A DNA stretch of 64,000 nt from assembly GCF_043945595.1 (NCBI RefSeq), contig NZ_JBIFNP010000001.1, positions 1,860,001 to 1,924,000 on the forward strand. Reading direction: 5' to 3'. A program made the position numbers and the translations under genes. Below the pieces are notes generated by a model, which saw only the letters and a list, made by a program, of their open reading frames with translations, did not search any database and was not told where the DNA came from. Numbering within the stretch: the stretch's first letter is position 1; the number at the start of each line of letters is the position of its first letter. This document shows, piece after piece, positions 43,704 to 55,700 of this stretch. Source of the DNA: Paenibacillus_S sp043945595. GTDB lineage: Bacteria > Bacillota > Bacilli > Paenibacillales > NBRC-103111.

Positions 43704-45056
43704 ATGCCTACAGTTGCGTTTCACACGCTGGGCTGTAAAGTCAACTTTTACGATACGGAAGCGATCTGGCAAAAGTTCAAGCACGATGGCTACGAGCAGG
43801 TAGATTTTGAATCTACGGCTGACGTATACGTTATTAACACTTGTACCGTTACAAATACGGGCGATAAAAAGAGCAGGCAGATGATTCGCCGCGCTGTGCG
43901 CCGCAATCCGGAGGCTATTGTTGCCGTAACGGGCTGCTATGCGCAAACCTCCCCTGCGGAGATTATGGCTATTCCGGGCGTGGACCTTGTTATCGGAACA
44001 CAGGACCGGGATAAAATCATGACTTATGTTCAGCAGCTTCAACAGGAGCGGCAGCCGATCAATGCGGTCCGCAATATTATGAAGACACGCCAGTTTGAAG
44101 AGCTGGATGTGCCGGATTTTGCCGACCGGACACGCGCGTTTTTGAAAATCCAGGAGGGCTGCAACAACTTCTGTACTTTCTGTATCATTCCTTGGTCGCG
44201 CGGTCTGATGCGCAGCCGGGAGCCGGAGAGCGTGATTAAACAGGCTCATATGCTTGTCGACGCGGGATACCAGGAAATTGTACTGACAGGAATTCACACG
44301 GGCGGTTACGGGGAAGATATGGAGAACTACAGCTTGGCGAAGCTGCTGTGGGATTTGGACAAGGTCGACGGCTTGAAGCGGATCCGCATCAGCTCGATTG
44401 AAGCAAGCCAAATTACCGATGAAGTGCTTGAGGTGCTGAATGCCTCGGATAAAATGTGCCGTCATCTGCATATTCCTCTGCAGGCGGGCGATGACCGGGT
44501 GCTTTCGAGAATGCGCCGCAAATACACAACGGCCGAATTCGGCGGCAAAATCGAACGGATTCATCAGATTATGCCGGGCGTAGCTATTACGACGGATGTC
44601 ATCGTAGGATTTCCGGGAGAAACGGAAGAAATGTTCCGAAACGGCTACCGTTTTATGGAGCAAATGCAGTTCTCGGAAATGCACGTATTCCCGTATTCCA
44701 AACGGACGGGAACGCCGGCGGCACGGATGGAGGATCAGATCGACGAGGAGCTGAAAAACATCCGCGTGCACGAGCTGATCGATTTGTCCGAGCGTATGCA
44801 GCTCAGCTATGCGAAGAAATTCGTAGGCCAGGTGCTGGAGGTTATTCCGGAGCGGCCGCATAAAGGCGAGCCGGGAAGCGGCTTGATCATGGGTTACTCG
44901 GATAACTATTTACAGGTGGTGTTCGAGGGCAGCGAGGATTTGGTCGGCAGCGTGGTTCAGGTGAAGGTGAACGAAGCCGGAGTCAACGAGTCCAAAGGCC
45001 AGCTGCTGCGTGTATTGACACCGATGGCAGCTGCTCCCAAAGCACTGATTGTGTAA
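43704..45056 (+). CDS. mtaB: tRNA t6A37 methylthiotransferase MtaB
   Basis: A 450-residue radical SAM methylthiotransferase making ms2t6A. It has the N-terminal UPF0004 domain (TLGCKVNFYDTEAI, NTCTVTNTGDKKSR, TGCYAQTSP), the radical SAM CxxxCxxC in EGCNNFCTFCIIPW, and a TRAM domain at the end. ATG 43704 follows GGGAGG; the open frame begins 42 bases earlier in rsmE. Confidence 0.97.
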   Translation: MPTVAFHTLGCKVNFYDTEAIWQKFKHDGYEQVDFESTADVYVINTCTVTNTGDKKSRQMIRRAVRRNPEAIVAVTGCYAQTSPAEIMAIPGVDLVIGTQDRDKIMTYVQQLQQERQPINAVRNIMKTRQFEELDVPDFADRTRAFLKIQEGCNNFCTFCIIPWSRGLMRSREPESVIKQAHMLVDAGYQEIVLTGIHTGGYGEDMENYSLAKLLWDLDKVDGLKRIRISSIEASQITDEVLEVLNASDKMCRHLHIPLQAGDDRVLSRMRRKYTTAEFGGKIERIHQIMPGVAITTDVIVGFPGETEEMFRNGYRFMEQMQFSEMHVFPYSKRTGTPAARMEDQIDEELKNIRVHELIDLSERMQLSYAKKFVGQVLEVIPERPHKGEPGSGLIMGYSDNYLQVVFEGSEDLVGSVVQVKVNEAGVNESKGQLLRVLTPMAAAPKALIV

Positions 45057-45067
45057 ACCGCAGAACC

Positions 45068-45110
45068 AAGGATTTCATTCTATGTATAAGGATGAAATCC
45101 TTCTTCTTTC
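45068..45110 (+). terminator. Terminator after mtaB
   Basis: Arms AAGGATTTCATTC and GATGAAATCCTT with a T/C-rich tail. Confidence 0.8.
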
Positions 45111-45158
45111 TCGGTGAGGCGATGCATTGAAATCCGACTCGGAAAGGATGGAAATGGT

Positions 45159-45587
45159 ATGAAGGAAATTTCCGCAGGCGGCGTCGTTTTCCGAAAGCAG
45201 GGAAACGATACCCATGTACAGATGATTCAGGATCGTTATGGCAAAATTACGCTTCCCAAAGGAAAGATGGAGCCCGGCGAAACGATTGAAGAAACCGCGC
45301 TCAGGGAGATCTTGGAGGAAACGGGCATTGTCGGAGCGATTGTGAAGCCTTTGGAGACGATTAAATATCAGTTCACCATGTCAGGCGTCGGTGTGATCGA
45401 TAAAGAGGTCCACTATTATCTTGTAGAGGCCAAGAGCGGCGATCTGCACGCACAGGTGGAGGAGATCCGCGGCGTCGAATGGCTGCATCCGCTGGAGGCA
45501 TGGCACCAGCAGGTCCACTCGGGATATGGCAACAACGATTCGGTTTTGAAAAAAGCGCTCCATTCTTTGGGGTATGAGGTAAACTGA
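45159..45587 (+). CDS. Nudix hydrolase
   Basis: A 142-residue hydrolase of nucleoside diphosphate-linked compounds. Nudix box GKMEPGETIEETALREILEETGI, complete with the Glu residues for metal binding. The substrate is not predictable. ATG 45159 (AGGATGG upstream) fits the conserved start KEISAGGVVFR. Confidence 0.92.
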   Translation: MKEISAGGVVFRKQGNDTHVQMIQDRYGKITLPKGKMEPGETIEETALREILEETGIVGAIVKPLETIKYQFTMSGVGVIDKEVHYYLVEAKSGDLHAQVEEIRGVEWLHPLEAWHQQVHSGYGNNDSVLKKALHSLGYEVN

Positions 45588-45722
45588 ATACGGCTGGCTG
45601 AAGTCTTCAGCGAAATGAAACATTTTACATATCATATAGAAAAATAGCGGCTTCGGCATTGTTCCGCACGTGGATGCGGGAACCTGACGCCGGATTTTTG
45701 CGGTTTGAGAGGAGCTTGACCT

Positions 45723-47096
45723 ATGGCAGTAGTCATTTTGGATAAGAAAAGAAAGAAAAGGCTGGAGGCCGGACATCCCTGGGTATACCAGTCTGAAATC
45801 GAGCGGATGGAAGGCGAGGCGAGCCCGGGACAGCTGGTTTCCGTACATAATCATTTGGGCCAATATCTTGCTACGGGCTATTGGAACCCCGCTTCGCAAA
45901 TTACTGTGCGCATTGTGTCTTACGCGCCGGTCGAGGCAATGACTCATGACTTCTTCGCAGAGCGGTTCCGCCGCTGCCTGGAGCAGAGAGAAAGGTTCTT
46001 GCCTGGAGCCCGTTCGTACCGTTTCGTGTACGGGGAAGCGGATTTCTTGCCGGGATTGATCGTAGACCGCTTCGAGGATGTATTCGTCGTCCAACTGCTG
46101 ACGTTAGGCATGGATCAGGTGCGTGAAGCGATCGTTTCCGCCCTTGTAGAGGTTGTAGAGCCTGCCGGCATATATGAGCGCAGCGATGTTTCGGTAAGAG
46201 AATTGGAAGGCTTAGAACAGCGTACAGGGCTTCTGTATGGGGAATGTCCGCAGCATGTGCTCATAACGGAAAATGGGCTGAAGCTGGAGATCGATATTCA
46301 ACAGGGCCAAAAAACCGGTTATTTCTTCGATCAGCGGGAAAATCGTGCGGCCATTGCTCCTTTGATGCAGGGCTGGGGCAAACGCAGCGGTATCGAGCTA
46401 AGGGAGATTCCGGCAGAGGATGGGTCAGAGCGTCTGGTTCAGGCTCCGGTCAATGCCAACGGCAAAGTGGTCACCTTTCCTCTGTGGGACGGTGCGACCG
46501 TGCTGGAATGCTTCTCGCACACGGGCAGCTTTACGCTGAATGCTTGCAAGTATGGCGCGAAAAAGGTGACTTGTCTTGATATATCCGAGCACGCTATCGA
46601 GAGCGCCCGTACGAATGTGAAGCTGAACGGCTTTGAGGATCGGGTAGAGTTCGTTGTTGCCGATGCTTTCGAATATTTGCGAGAGCAGGTAAAAGCGCTC
46701 GATCTGCGCCAGGAACGGGGACATGCGGACAAGAAGAAGGTGGATACCTCGCAGCCTTTGCACAATAAAGGGAAGACTTGGGATGTCGTTATTCTTGACC
46801 CGCCGGCTTTTGCCAAAACGCGGAGCGCCGTGGAGGGCGCCTGCCGGGGCTATAAAGACATCAATCTTCACGGGATGAAGCTGGTGAATGAAGGCGGCTA
46901 TCTGGTTACGGCAAGCTGCTCGTATCATATGAAACCGGACTTGTTCCTGGAAACGATTCATGCCGCGGCGAACGACGCCAAGAAAATTTTGCGGCTCGTG
47001 GAGTTCAGAGGAGCGGGTAAGGATCATCCGCGCATTCTCGGCGTCGACGAAGGCCACTATCTGAAATTTGCTATTTTTGAGGTTCGCAGCAGGTAA
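45723..47096 (+). CDS. RlmI-like class I rRNA methyltransferase (PUA + SAM)
   Basis: A 457-residue 23S rRNA cytosine-5 methyltransferase-like protein. Residues 1 to about 80 are a PUA-like domain (RKKRLEAGHPWVYQSEIER). The catalytic domain has VLECFSHTGSFTLNACKYGA, VTCLDISEHAIESA and VILDPPAFAKTRSAVEG, with the substrate-handling TASCSYHMKPDLF. Two hydrophilic inserts (about residues 230-250 and 330-350) make it longer than E. coli RlmI. Confidence 0.9.
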   Translation: MAVVILDKKRKKRLEAGHPWVYQSEIERMEGEASPGQLVSVHNHLGQYLATGYWNPASQITVRIVSYAPVEAMTHDFFAERFRRCLEQRERFLPGARSYRFVYGEADFLPGLIVDRFEDVFVVQLLTLGMDQVREAIVSALVEVVEPAGIYERSDVSVRELEGLEQRTGLLYGECPQHVLITENGLKLEIDIQQGQKTGYFFDQRENRAAIAPLMQGWGKRSGIELREIPAEDGSERLVQAPVNANGKVVTFPLWDGATVLECFSHTGSFTLNACKYGAKKVTCLDISEHAIESARTNVKLNGFEDRVEFVVADAFEYLREQVKALDLRQERGHADKKKVDTSQPLHNKGKTWDVVILDPPAFAKTRSAVEGACRGYKDINLHGMKLVNEGGYLVTASCSYHMKPDLFLETIHAAANDAKKILRLVEFRGAGKDHPRILGVDEGHYLKFAIFEVRSR

Positions 47097-47202
47097 ATGA
47101 CACCTATGCCGGCCGTCCTTCCATAACGAAGGGCGGCCTTTGTGCTGTTCGCAGGGAAAGGTGAAGAAAGGAGATTTCATCTCTCTGGGCGCAACAACAA
47201 TC

Positions 47203-47231
47203 TTGCTATTCCGCAACACGACTTTTATAAT
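47203..47231 (+). promoter_or_regulatory. Promoter of the nitroreductase gene
   Basis: TTGCTA, a 17-base spacer and TATAAT (47226-47231), about 44 bases before the ATG. Confidence 0.7.
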
Positions 47232-47243
47232 GGTTTGTATGAA

Positions 47244-47258
47244 TGATAATAATTCTCA
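47244..47258 (+). promoter_or_regulatory. Fur-box-like operator
   Basis: TGATAAT-A-ATTCTCA, a 7-1-7 inverted repeat one mismatch from the Fur consensus, over the predicted start of transcription. Iron-dependent repression is likely but inferred. Confidence 0.65.
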
Positions 47259-47274
47259 ATGATAGGAGAATCAA

Positions 47275-47874
47275 ATGAGCCAATTATCGAATTTATCTAT
47301 GAGTCTTGGAGAAGCTATTCGCGGGCGGCGCAGCATCGGGCGAGTCAAGCAAGACCCGGTTCCGAAGGAGCAGATCGAAGCTTTGCTGGAAGCGGCTTCG
47401 TGGGCGCCCAGCCATCATGCGACCGAACCATGGCGTTTTTATGTTATGACAGGTAATGGAAGACAGGTGCTTGCTGAAGCTTATGCGGATGTAGCTATGC
47501 AAAGCAGCGTCGGAACGGCTTCCTCGCAGGAAGAACAGGAGATGCGCGCCAAGCACGGCGGGAAGGCGTTTCGCGCTCCCGTTGTCATAGCTGCGGTCGT
47601 TTCTCCTTCCAGCGCGCCTGGAGTCAACCGGCTGGAGGAATTTGCAGCGGCCCATTCCGCTGTGCAGAATCTTCTGCTTGCGGCGCATGCGCTTGGGCTT
47701 GCCGCCATATGGAGATCGGGGGAGCCGATGTACCACCCGAGAATGAAGGAGGCTTTCGGTCTGGCCGAAGCGGAAGAAGTCGTCGGCCTTATTTATGTAG
47801 GCTACCCTGACATTCGGCAGCATGAAGGCAAACGAGAGCCGGTCGCGTCTAAAACCGTTTGGCTCGAGAATTAG
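47275..47874 (+). CDS. Nitroreductase family protein
   Basis: A 199-residue FMN-dependent reductase of the YdjA type (SIGRVKQDPVPKEQIEALLEA, WAPSHHATEPWRFYVMTGN, AAHSAVQNLLLAAHALGL). Native substrate unknown. If the Fur box is real, it might work in flavin-dependent iron reduction. Confidence 0.9.
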   Translation: MSQLSNLSMSLGEAIRGRRSIGRVKQDPVPKEQIEALLEAASWAPSHHATEPWRFYVMTGNGRQVLAEAYADVAMQSSVGTASSQEEQEMRAKHGGKAFRAPVVIAAVVSPSSAPGVNRLEEFAAAHSAVQNLLLAAHALGLAAIWRSGEPMYHPRMKEAFGLAEAEEVVGLIYVGYPDIRQHEGKREPVASKTVWLEN

Positions 47875-47920
47875 CGCATTGAAGAAAAGAGCCGTACTGC
47901 AATGATTGATTTATACGGAG

Positions 47921-47954
47921 AAGGCGTACTCAGCTCGGCTGAGCGCCTTTTTTT
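47921..47954 (+). terminator. Terminator after the nitroreductase
   Basis: AAGGCG and CAGC arms pairing with GCTG and CGCCTT, followed by eight T. Confidence 0.85.
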
Positions 47955-47982
47955 ATGCTGCGAGACGTCTGGAGGACGAGGC

Positions 47983-48825
47983 TCATTCCAGTACGGAGAG
48001 CAGCAGAGGGTCATCGGCGATCCTTTTGGAAAGGAACTGTACCGCCTTTTGCACTGCCTTTCGGATCATTGCCCGGGGGTCTGCTGCGAGCTTCGCGAAG
48101 AGCGGCTGGAGCAGCTCCCAGCGCTGGGCGGCTTCCGCGGTGGCGAACAGCCGGGCGATGTGCCAGCGGGCTCCGGGAGTGTCCGCCTCGAGCCATCGTT
48201 CCATGCGGCGGTAGACCTGCTCCGGGTAGAGTGGCAGCAGCCCGCTCCCGAGAACGGGTGCGCCCAGCGCTTTTTTTATGGCGGCATCGGTGTCGGAAAG
48301 CAGCGACTCAGTCAGATCCAGAAGCTTCTCCGGGTCAACGAGGCTCCGGGAAGCAGCGGCATATTTCACCGCGAGAAGCGAAGCGAGCCGTACATTGGCA
48401 GACGCATGCTGCGTCCACAAAACGATCAGAGGGTAAAATAAACGGAAATGCTTGCCGAGCAGGGTGCCCGCCGCACGTGCGCTCCAGTCCCGCACTTCCT
48501 TAAAAGGGCTGTCGGCTAATTGCATAAGCTTCAAATTCGCCGCTTCGGGATTAATCGGGAACTGGTTTGCAAGAAGAAACACGGCTAGCTCCTGCGCGGC
48601 TGCGTCGCTGTATCCGGACAGCTTGTGCGTCAGCTGCTGAAGCCGAGCCGGGTTCGAGTGAAGCTCTGCTTCCATGAGCAGCAGCGCCCGATGGGTGACG
48701 GTTTGGGGCTTGCGGTTAGAAGAGGCTGCCATTGCGCTGCGAAGCGTATCCAGCATCACGTTGATAGAGGATTCGCGGACGGCGGCAATCCAGGCGGCTT
48801 CCCAGGCTGTATGTTCGTTCGTCAT
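47983..48825 (-). CDS. Helical-repeat (HEAT-like) hypothetical protein
   Basis: A 280-residue all-helical protein with repeated units such as AAQELAVFLLANQFPIN, EVRDWSARAAGTLLG, NVRLASLLAVKYAA and PRAMIRKAVQKAV, which resemble HEAT repeats. No catalytic motif is seen; DNA-alkylation repair proteins have similar folds, but this is not shown. ATG has AGGAG upstream. Confidence 0.7.
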   Translation of the reverse strand: MTNEHTAWEAAWIAAVRESSINVMLDTLRSAMAASSNRKPQTVTHRALLLMEAELHSNPARLQQLTHKLSGYSDAAAQELAVFLLANQFPINPEAANLKLMQLADSPFKEVRDWSARAAGTLLGKHFRLFYPLIVLWTQHASANVRLASLLAVKYAAASRSLVDPEKLLDLTESLLSDTDAAIKKALGAPVLGSGLLPLYPEQVYRRMERWLEADTPGARWHIARLFATAEAAQRWELLQPLFAKLAADPRAMIRKAVQKAVQFLSKRIADDPLLLSVLE

Positions 48826-49019
48826 CGGCTTCTCCTTGGATTTGAGATTAGTTGTATTTAATATTACTATAAAACCGCATACAGAACAAGTGTTCTCATT
48901 CTATTTTGTGTGCTATAATGAAGCCAAAAGATCCCTTTCCCTATGTTTCGGCATTTTTGGTAGAATAGTAGAGTTAAGGATTTACGGAGCAGGTAACAAC
49001 AAAGCAGGAGGAACAAACG

Positions 49020-52000
49020 ATGGCCATACGTTTTGTGCTGGGAAGAGCAGGCAGCGGAAAAAGCGAATATTGCTTACGGGACATGAAGAGCAAGCTTATG
49101 GAATCGCCGCAAGGACGGCCGTTGATCCTGCTGGTGCCCGAGCAGGCTACATTTCAGGCTGAGTATGCTCTTGCCTCGACGCCCGAGCTGAGGGGAACCC
49201 TGCGCGCTCAGGTGCTCAGCTTCCGGCGGCTGGCGTGGCGCGTTATGCAGGAAGTAGGGGGAACGGCACGGCTGCCGATCGACGATACCGGAAAAAAACT
49301 GCTTATACATAAAATTTTAAATAAGCAACGTCAGCACTTGAAGCTTTTTGCCGGCTCATCCGACCAAATGGGCTTCATTGAGAAAATCAACGATTTGTTT
49401 AAAGAGCTGAAGCGGTACGGCGTCAATGCGGAGGGGATGTCGGCTTTTCTTGCGGATACGAGGCAAAAGCCGGCTGCGCTTTCCGATAAACTGCACGATG
49501 TGGAGCTGATTTATAAGGAATTCGAAGCGGAGCTCTCCAAGGCCTATCTGGACGGGGAGGACTTTTTGACGCTGCTTGCGGAGCAGCTGCCCGAGTCAGG
49601 CTACGTTCGCGGAGCGGAGTGCTGGATCGACGGCTTTCACGGCTTTACGCCTCAGGAGATGGCTGTCATTGAAGGGCTGGCGGGCGTCTGCAGCGAAGTG
49701 TCGGTCACGCTTTGTCTCGACCGTGAGTACAAGCTGGGCGACAAGCCGCATGAGCTGGATTTATTTCATCCGACGGCCCTGGACCATGCTGCAGCTGCAG
49801 GAAAGGATCGGACCGGCTGGGCGTTGAAGTGAAAGAGACCGTGGAGCTGCCTTCGGCGCCTTCCGTTCGTTTCCGCTCCAACCCGATGCTGGCCTACATG
49901 GAAAATGTATTTGACCAGAGACTCAAGAAGCCGTATACTTCCGTATCCGGCGCCATCCCGTTGGAGCACGGGGTCACTCTATCGGCCGCTGTAAACCGGA
50001 GAGCGGAAGTGGAAGGCGTGGCGCGCGACATTTTACAGCTGGTCAGGGATAAACAGCTTCGGTACCGCGATATTGCCGTGACGGTTCGTAACATCGAAGC
50101 TTATGGCGATTTGCTGTCAGGCACGTTCAAGGATATGAACATCCCTCACTTCTTCGACCAAAAAAGAACCGTTATGCACCATCCGTTAGTGGAACTGATC
50201 CGTTCCTCTATGGAGGTGCTGTTGAATCATTGGAAATATGATGCAGTATTCCGCTGTGTGAAGACCGATTTTTTCCTGCCATGGACGAATTCGGCCGATA
50301 GAGCAGGCGGAAGCGAGCATCCGAGAGTAAGCCGTCATGCTATGGATCAGCTTGAAAATTATGTGCTTGCCTTTGGAATCCAGGGATCGCGCTGGTATGA
50401 CGGAAAGCCGTGGACCTACTCGCTGCGCGCCAGTCTGGAGCAGCCGGAGGCGGGCTCCACAGAGTCCGAAGCGGCGATGCTGCGCCTGATGAACCAGTGC
50501 CGTGAAATCATCGCGAGGCCGCTAATTGCTTTTCAGGAGAAGATGAGACGGTCGAAAACCGTTCAGGACAAAGTCCAGTCGCTGTATGAGCTGCTGACCG
50601 AGCTCAAGGTGCCGGACCGGCTGGAGAGCTGGAGTCAAACCGCCGTTCAAGCGGGTCAACCCGAACAAGCGAGAGAGCATGCCCAGATATGGGACAGAGT
50701 GATGGATATGCTGGATCAATTGGTAGAGCTGATGGGGGAGGAGACGGTATCTGCGGAAACGTTCGCAGAACTGCTTGAAACGGGCATGGAGAGCATCCGG
50801 CTCGGTCTTGTGCCGCCCTCCCTCGACCAGGTGCTGATCGGCAGCATGGACCTGAACCGGACAAGCCGGATCAAGCATATGTTTGTGCTGGGTGTGAATG
50901 AGGGCGTCATGCCGTCCAAGATTAGCGAGGACAGCATTATTTCGGAGCAGGAGCGGGAGCTGCTGACGGGTTTTGGCATGCCGCTGGCCGAAAGCGCGAG
51001 ACGAAGACTGCTGGATGAGCTGTTCCTGATTTACTGCGCCTTTTGCACGCCGTCCGAACGTTTATGGCTGAGCTACCCGCTGGCGGATGAGGAAGGGAAG
51101 TCACTGCTGCCTTCCGAAATGATCCGTCATGTGAAGCGGATGTTTCCTTTTCTGAAGGAGCGTCTGCTGATGAGCGAGCCGGCGGATGCCATGGGCTTGA
51201 CAGAGCAGCTCAGCTACGTGGCGCATCCGGGAAGGACGTTATCTTACCTGATTGTCCAGCTGAAGCAGTGGATGAAGGGAGTCCCGATTTCCGGCGTGTG
51301 GTGGTCCGTTTACAATTGGTTCGCCGCACATCCCGAATGGAGCGGCAAGCTTCGCGGGCTGCTGCAGTCTCTGCTTTATACGAATGAAGCCAGGGCGTTG
51401 AGCAGGGATACCAGCAGGCTGCTGTACGGCGAGCATGTGCTGACCAGCGTGTCGCGGATGGAGCGGTTCGTCGCCTGTCCTTTCTCGCAGTTCGTCTCGC
51501 ATGGGCTCAGGCTGCAGGAGCGAAGAATTTACCGTCTGGAGGCGCCCGACATCGGGCAGCTGTTCCACGCGGCTTTAAGCCTGTTCGCCGAGCAGGTGGT
51601 CAGTGAAGGTACGGATTGGGGGGCGCTGACCGCAGAGGATTGCTTCGTCAAGGCCGAAAGCGTAGTAGATCTGCTGGCTCCCCGGCTTCAGAGCGAAATA
51701 TTGTTTAGCTCGAAGCGCCATCATTATATTGCGCGTAAGCTGAAGCAGGTTGTTGGCCGTGCGGCGATGATGCTGGGCGAGCATGCCCGGCGGGGGCAAT
51801 TCGTGCCTGTCGGCCTGGAGATCGGGTTTGGGGAGGGCCAAGCGATTCCTCCTTTATCCTATGAGCTGGACAATGGGATCCGGATGGATGTCAGGGGACG
51901 GATCGACCGTGTAGACCGGGCGACGACCGAGCAGGGAACGCTGCTGAGAGTCATCGATTACAAATCAAGCCCGACTTCGCTTCTGTTATCGGAGGTGTAT

Positions 52001-52753
52001 TACGGTCTTTCCCTGCAGATGCTGACCTATCTGGACGTTATCTTGACGCATGCGAAAGCATGGCTTGGAACGGACGCCAAGCCTGCAGGGGTATTGTATT
52101 TCCATGTGCATAACCCTCTGCTGCAGACGAAAAACCGGATCTCGCCCGAAAAGGCGGACGAGGAGCTGCGCAAACGGTTTAAAATGAGAGGCCTGATCCG
52201 TGCGGATGCCGAAACGGCCCAGTTAATGGACGGGGCGCTCGCAGGGGCCAGCGGCCATTCGCAGCTGATTCCCGTCGCCATGAAAAATGACGGAAGCTTC
52301 TATAAATCGTCTTCCGTCGCGGATGATGCGCAGTGGCAACTATTGCGCCAATATGTCCGGGGCACGATCAAAAGCATCGGAGAATCGATGACCGGCGGCG
52401 AAATCGGCATAGAGCCTTACCGTATGGGTCAAGAGATTCCGTGCACGTTTTGTTCCTACAAGCCGGTCTGCCAATTTGACGGCCAATTCGAATCGAACCG
52501 GCACGCGGTGCTGAAGCCGTTAGGAAAGGAAAGAGCAATGGAGCTGATGGACGAACGGCTGCAGGCGGCCGACAAGCCTAAGGGTGTTCCGTTTCGGCCG
52601 GCCAGAGCGGTGCAGCCTCGTGCAGCCGGCGTCTTACCGGGGGCAGGAACGGAAGAGGAGCAGGAGGTGCTTGAGCTCGAGCTTGAGCTGGAGACTCTGC
52701 CGGAACTGAAGAAAGGGGAGAACGGCCATGATGGACAAAATCCAAAAGCCTGA
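49020..52753 (+). CDS. addB: AddB, helicase-nuclease subunit B, two frameshifts
   Basis: Part of the RecBCD-like AddAB nuclease for double-strand break repair. The N-terminal P-loop-like GRAGSGKSEY (9-18) begins a helicase-like region. The C-terminal nuclease has DYKSSPTSLLLSE and the iron-sulfur cysteines in CTFCSYKPVCQF plus the earlier ACPFSQF. Two single-base insertions, at about 49781 and 49820, break the frame. Removing both reads HPTALTMLQLQERIG, then GPAGVEVKETVELP, for 1243 residues. It overlaps addA. Confidence 0.9.
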
Positions 52754-55700
52754 GGGCAGCACGTGGACAGACGACCAATGGGATGCCATCGCCATCCATG
52801 GTCATGACATGCTCGTTGCCGCTGCCGCAGGCTCCGGTAAAACAGCGGTTCTCGTCGAGCGCATTATCCGGAGAATTTCCGATGAGCACAATCCGGTTGA
52901 CGTGGACAGGCTGCTGGTAGCGACGTTCACCAATGCGGCCGCCGCCGAAATGCGCCACCGGATCAGCGAGGCATTGGAGAAGGCGCTGGAACGTAATCCC
53001 GGCTCCGATCACATTCGCAGGCAGCTTGCCTTAATTGCCCGCGCTTCTATCACGACACTGCACTCCTTCTGCTTGGAGGTCATCCGGACCCATTACCAGC
53101 GAATCGGGCTCGATCCCGGCTTCCGAATCGCCAATGAAACGGAAAGCGAGCTGATGCGGCAGGATTTATTGGAGGAGCTGTTTGAAGAACAGTATGAGGC
53201 GGCGACGGAGCAAAGCGATTTTTGGCGACTGGTGGAATGGTTCGGTGGCGAGAAGAGCGACGATGCGCTCCACCGGCTGGTGCAAAGACTGTATGATGAA
53301 TCGAGAAGCCATCCGAGTCCCGACCGGTGGCTGAGAGAAATGGCGGCTATGTTCAATCGGTCTGAACATAGACCGAGCGGCGCAGAGGAGAATAACCCAT
53401 GGATTCCGAGCCTGCTGGTTTCGGTTCGGCTGGAGCTGGAAGGTATCGTGTCCGTTTTGAAAGAGGCGGTGCAGCTTGCCGATGCTCCTGGAGGGCCGGC
53501 TCCGTATTTGTCCAATTTGAAGGAGGACTTGGAAGCGGTCGCTTATTTGCAGCAGGTAGCGGAGTATTCCTGGACTCATTTGTACGACGCTTTCCAAGGC
53601 ACGGCGTTCGGTAAGCTGAAGCCCAGCAGGGGCGATCAATACGATAAAGAGCTTCAGGAGCGGGTGAAGGAGCTTCGCAATAAAGCGAAGGAGGAGCTGA
53701 CCGGATTAGCCGAAGAGCTGTTCGACCGGACGCTCGAGCAGTACGAGCAGGAGCTGGAGGAGCTCGCGCCGTTAATGCTTGCGCTGGTAGAGCTGGTCAT
53801 TGAGTTCGGACGGCGCTATCAGGAAGGGAAGAAAGCCAAGGGGCTGGTCGATTTCGGCGACCTGGAGCATTTTTGTCTGCACATCCTGTCCGAGGATGCC
53901 GGCAGCAGTGTTCTTCAGCCTTCTTCCATCGCTTTGCAGTACCGCGAGCATTTTGCTGAAGTGCTTCTCGACGAATACCAGGATACGAACCGGGTGCAGG
54001 AGGCTATCGTCTCTCTGATCTCCCGCGAGGGTCCGGGCAACCGGTTTATGGTCGGGGATGTGAAGCAGAGCATATACCGTTTCCGGCTCGCGGAGCCGGG
54101 TTTGTTTCTGGAGAAATATAAAAGCTATAAAAGTGATGAACCGGAACCCGGCCAAAAAATTGATTTGGCCAAAAATTTCCGCAGCCGCCGTTCTGTCGTT
54201 GACGGAGTAAACTATATTTTCCGGCAGACGATGGGGGAAACGGTCGGCGAAATTGCTTACGATTCGCGGGCCGAGCTGGTGTACGGCGCATCGTACTATC
54301 CCGATTGGCCCGGAAGCAACGGGTCCGAGGCGGCGGAATTGCTGCTGATGGACCGTTCTGAAGACGAGCTGTCTCTGACGGATGACGCTGTCGTCTACGA
54401 AACTTCCTCGGAGCAGGAAGGACAAGAGGCGGCTGCCGAAGCCGTTAGCGAAGCGCGCGAGCTCGAAACGGCTCAATTGGAAGCCAGAGTCATCGCGCAG
54501 CATATCCGGAAGCTGCTTGGCGCCGAAGGCGGACCGGTCTTCCAGGTTTACGACAAGGCGTCCGGAGGGCAAAGAGACATCACGTACCGCGATATGGTCA
54601 TCCTGCTTCGGGCTACCCAGCAGTGGTCGCCTGTTATTATCGAAGAGCTTCGGCAGCAGGGGATTCCGGCCTATGCGGAGCTTAGCAGCGGTTACTTTGC
54701 GGCGACGGAGGTCGAAGTGCTGCTCTCGTTGCTGCGGATTATCGATAATCCGTATCAGGACATTCCGATTGCCTCCGTCCTCCGCTCGCCGATCGTCGGT
54801 CTGACGGAGGAGCAGCTGGCGTATATTCGGATTGCGGGAAGACATAAGGCGTTTTACGAGGCTGTCATTTCCTATGCTAAAGTCAGTCGCCGACCGGACA
54901 TCGATACGGGGGTTGGAAGCGATGAGGCGCACGCAGCGGCTGCGGAAATCGGGGAAGGGTTGAACGAAGCGGCTGCCGGCGAAGAAGCGGGAACTATGGA
55001 GCGGCGTGCTGCTTCTGCATCATTGGACATCGCTTCCGAGGTTCCTATGGAGCAGGTGAGCGATCGGGATCCTGAGGTTCAGAGCAAGCTGGAGCTATTT
55101 TTGAAGCAGCTTCAAGGCTGGAGGGAGAGCGCCCGGCAGGGTGAGCTTTCCGAGCTTATTTGGACGATTTACCGGGATACCGGCTTCTATGATTTTGTGG
55201 GAGGCTTGCCTGGCGGGCAGCAGAGACAGGCGAATTTGAGGGCGTTGTATGACAGGGCCAAGCAGTATGAAGCTACGTCGTTCCGCGGATTATTCCGGTT
55301 TCTGCGTTTTGTCGAACGAATGAAGGATAGCGGAGGCGACCTTGGAACGGCCAGAGCGCTTGGAGAACAGGAGAATGTAGTCCGCATCATGTCGATTCAC
55401 AAGAGCAAAGGGCTGGAGTTTCCCGTGGTGTTTGCTGCCGGGATGGCCAAACGGTTCAATCAGCGGGATCTCACGGATACGTTCATGGTTCACAAGGATT
55501 TGGGCTTCGGGCCGAAATATATGGATGTGCAGACCCGTACCAGCTATCCTGCGCTGCCTTGGCTTGCCATTCGCCGCAAGATGCGGACGGAAATGCTGGC
55601 TGAGGAAATGAGGGTGCTTTACGTTGCGCTGACCCGCGCGAGGGAAAAGCTGTACCTTCTGGCTACGGTGAAAGACACGGACAAGCTGCTGCAAAAATGG

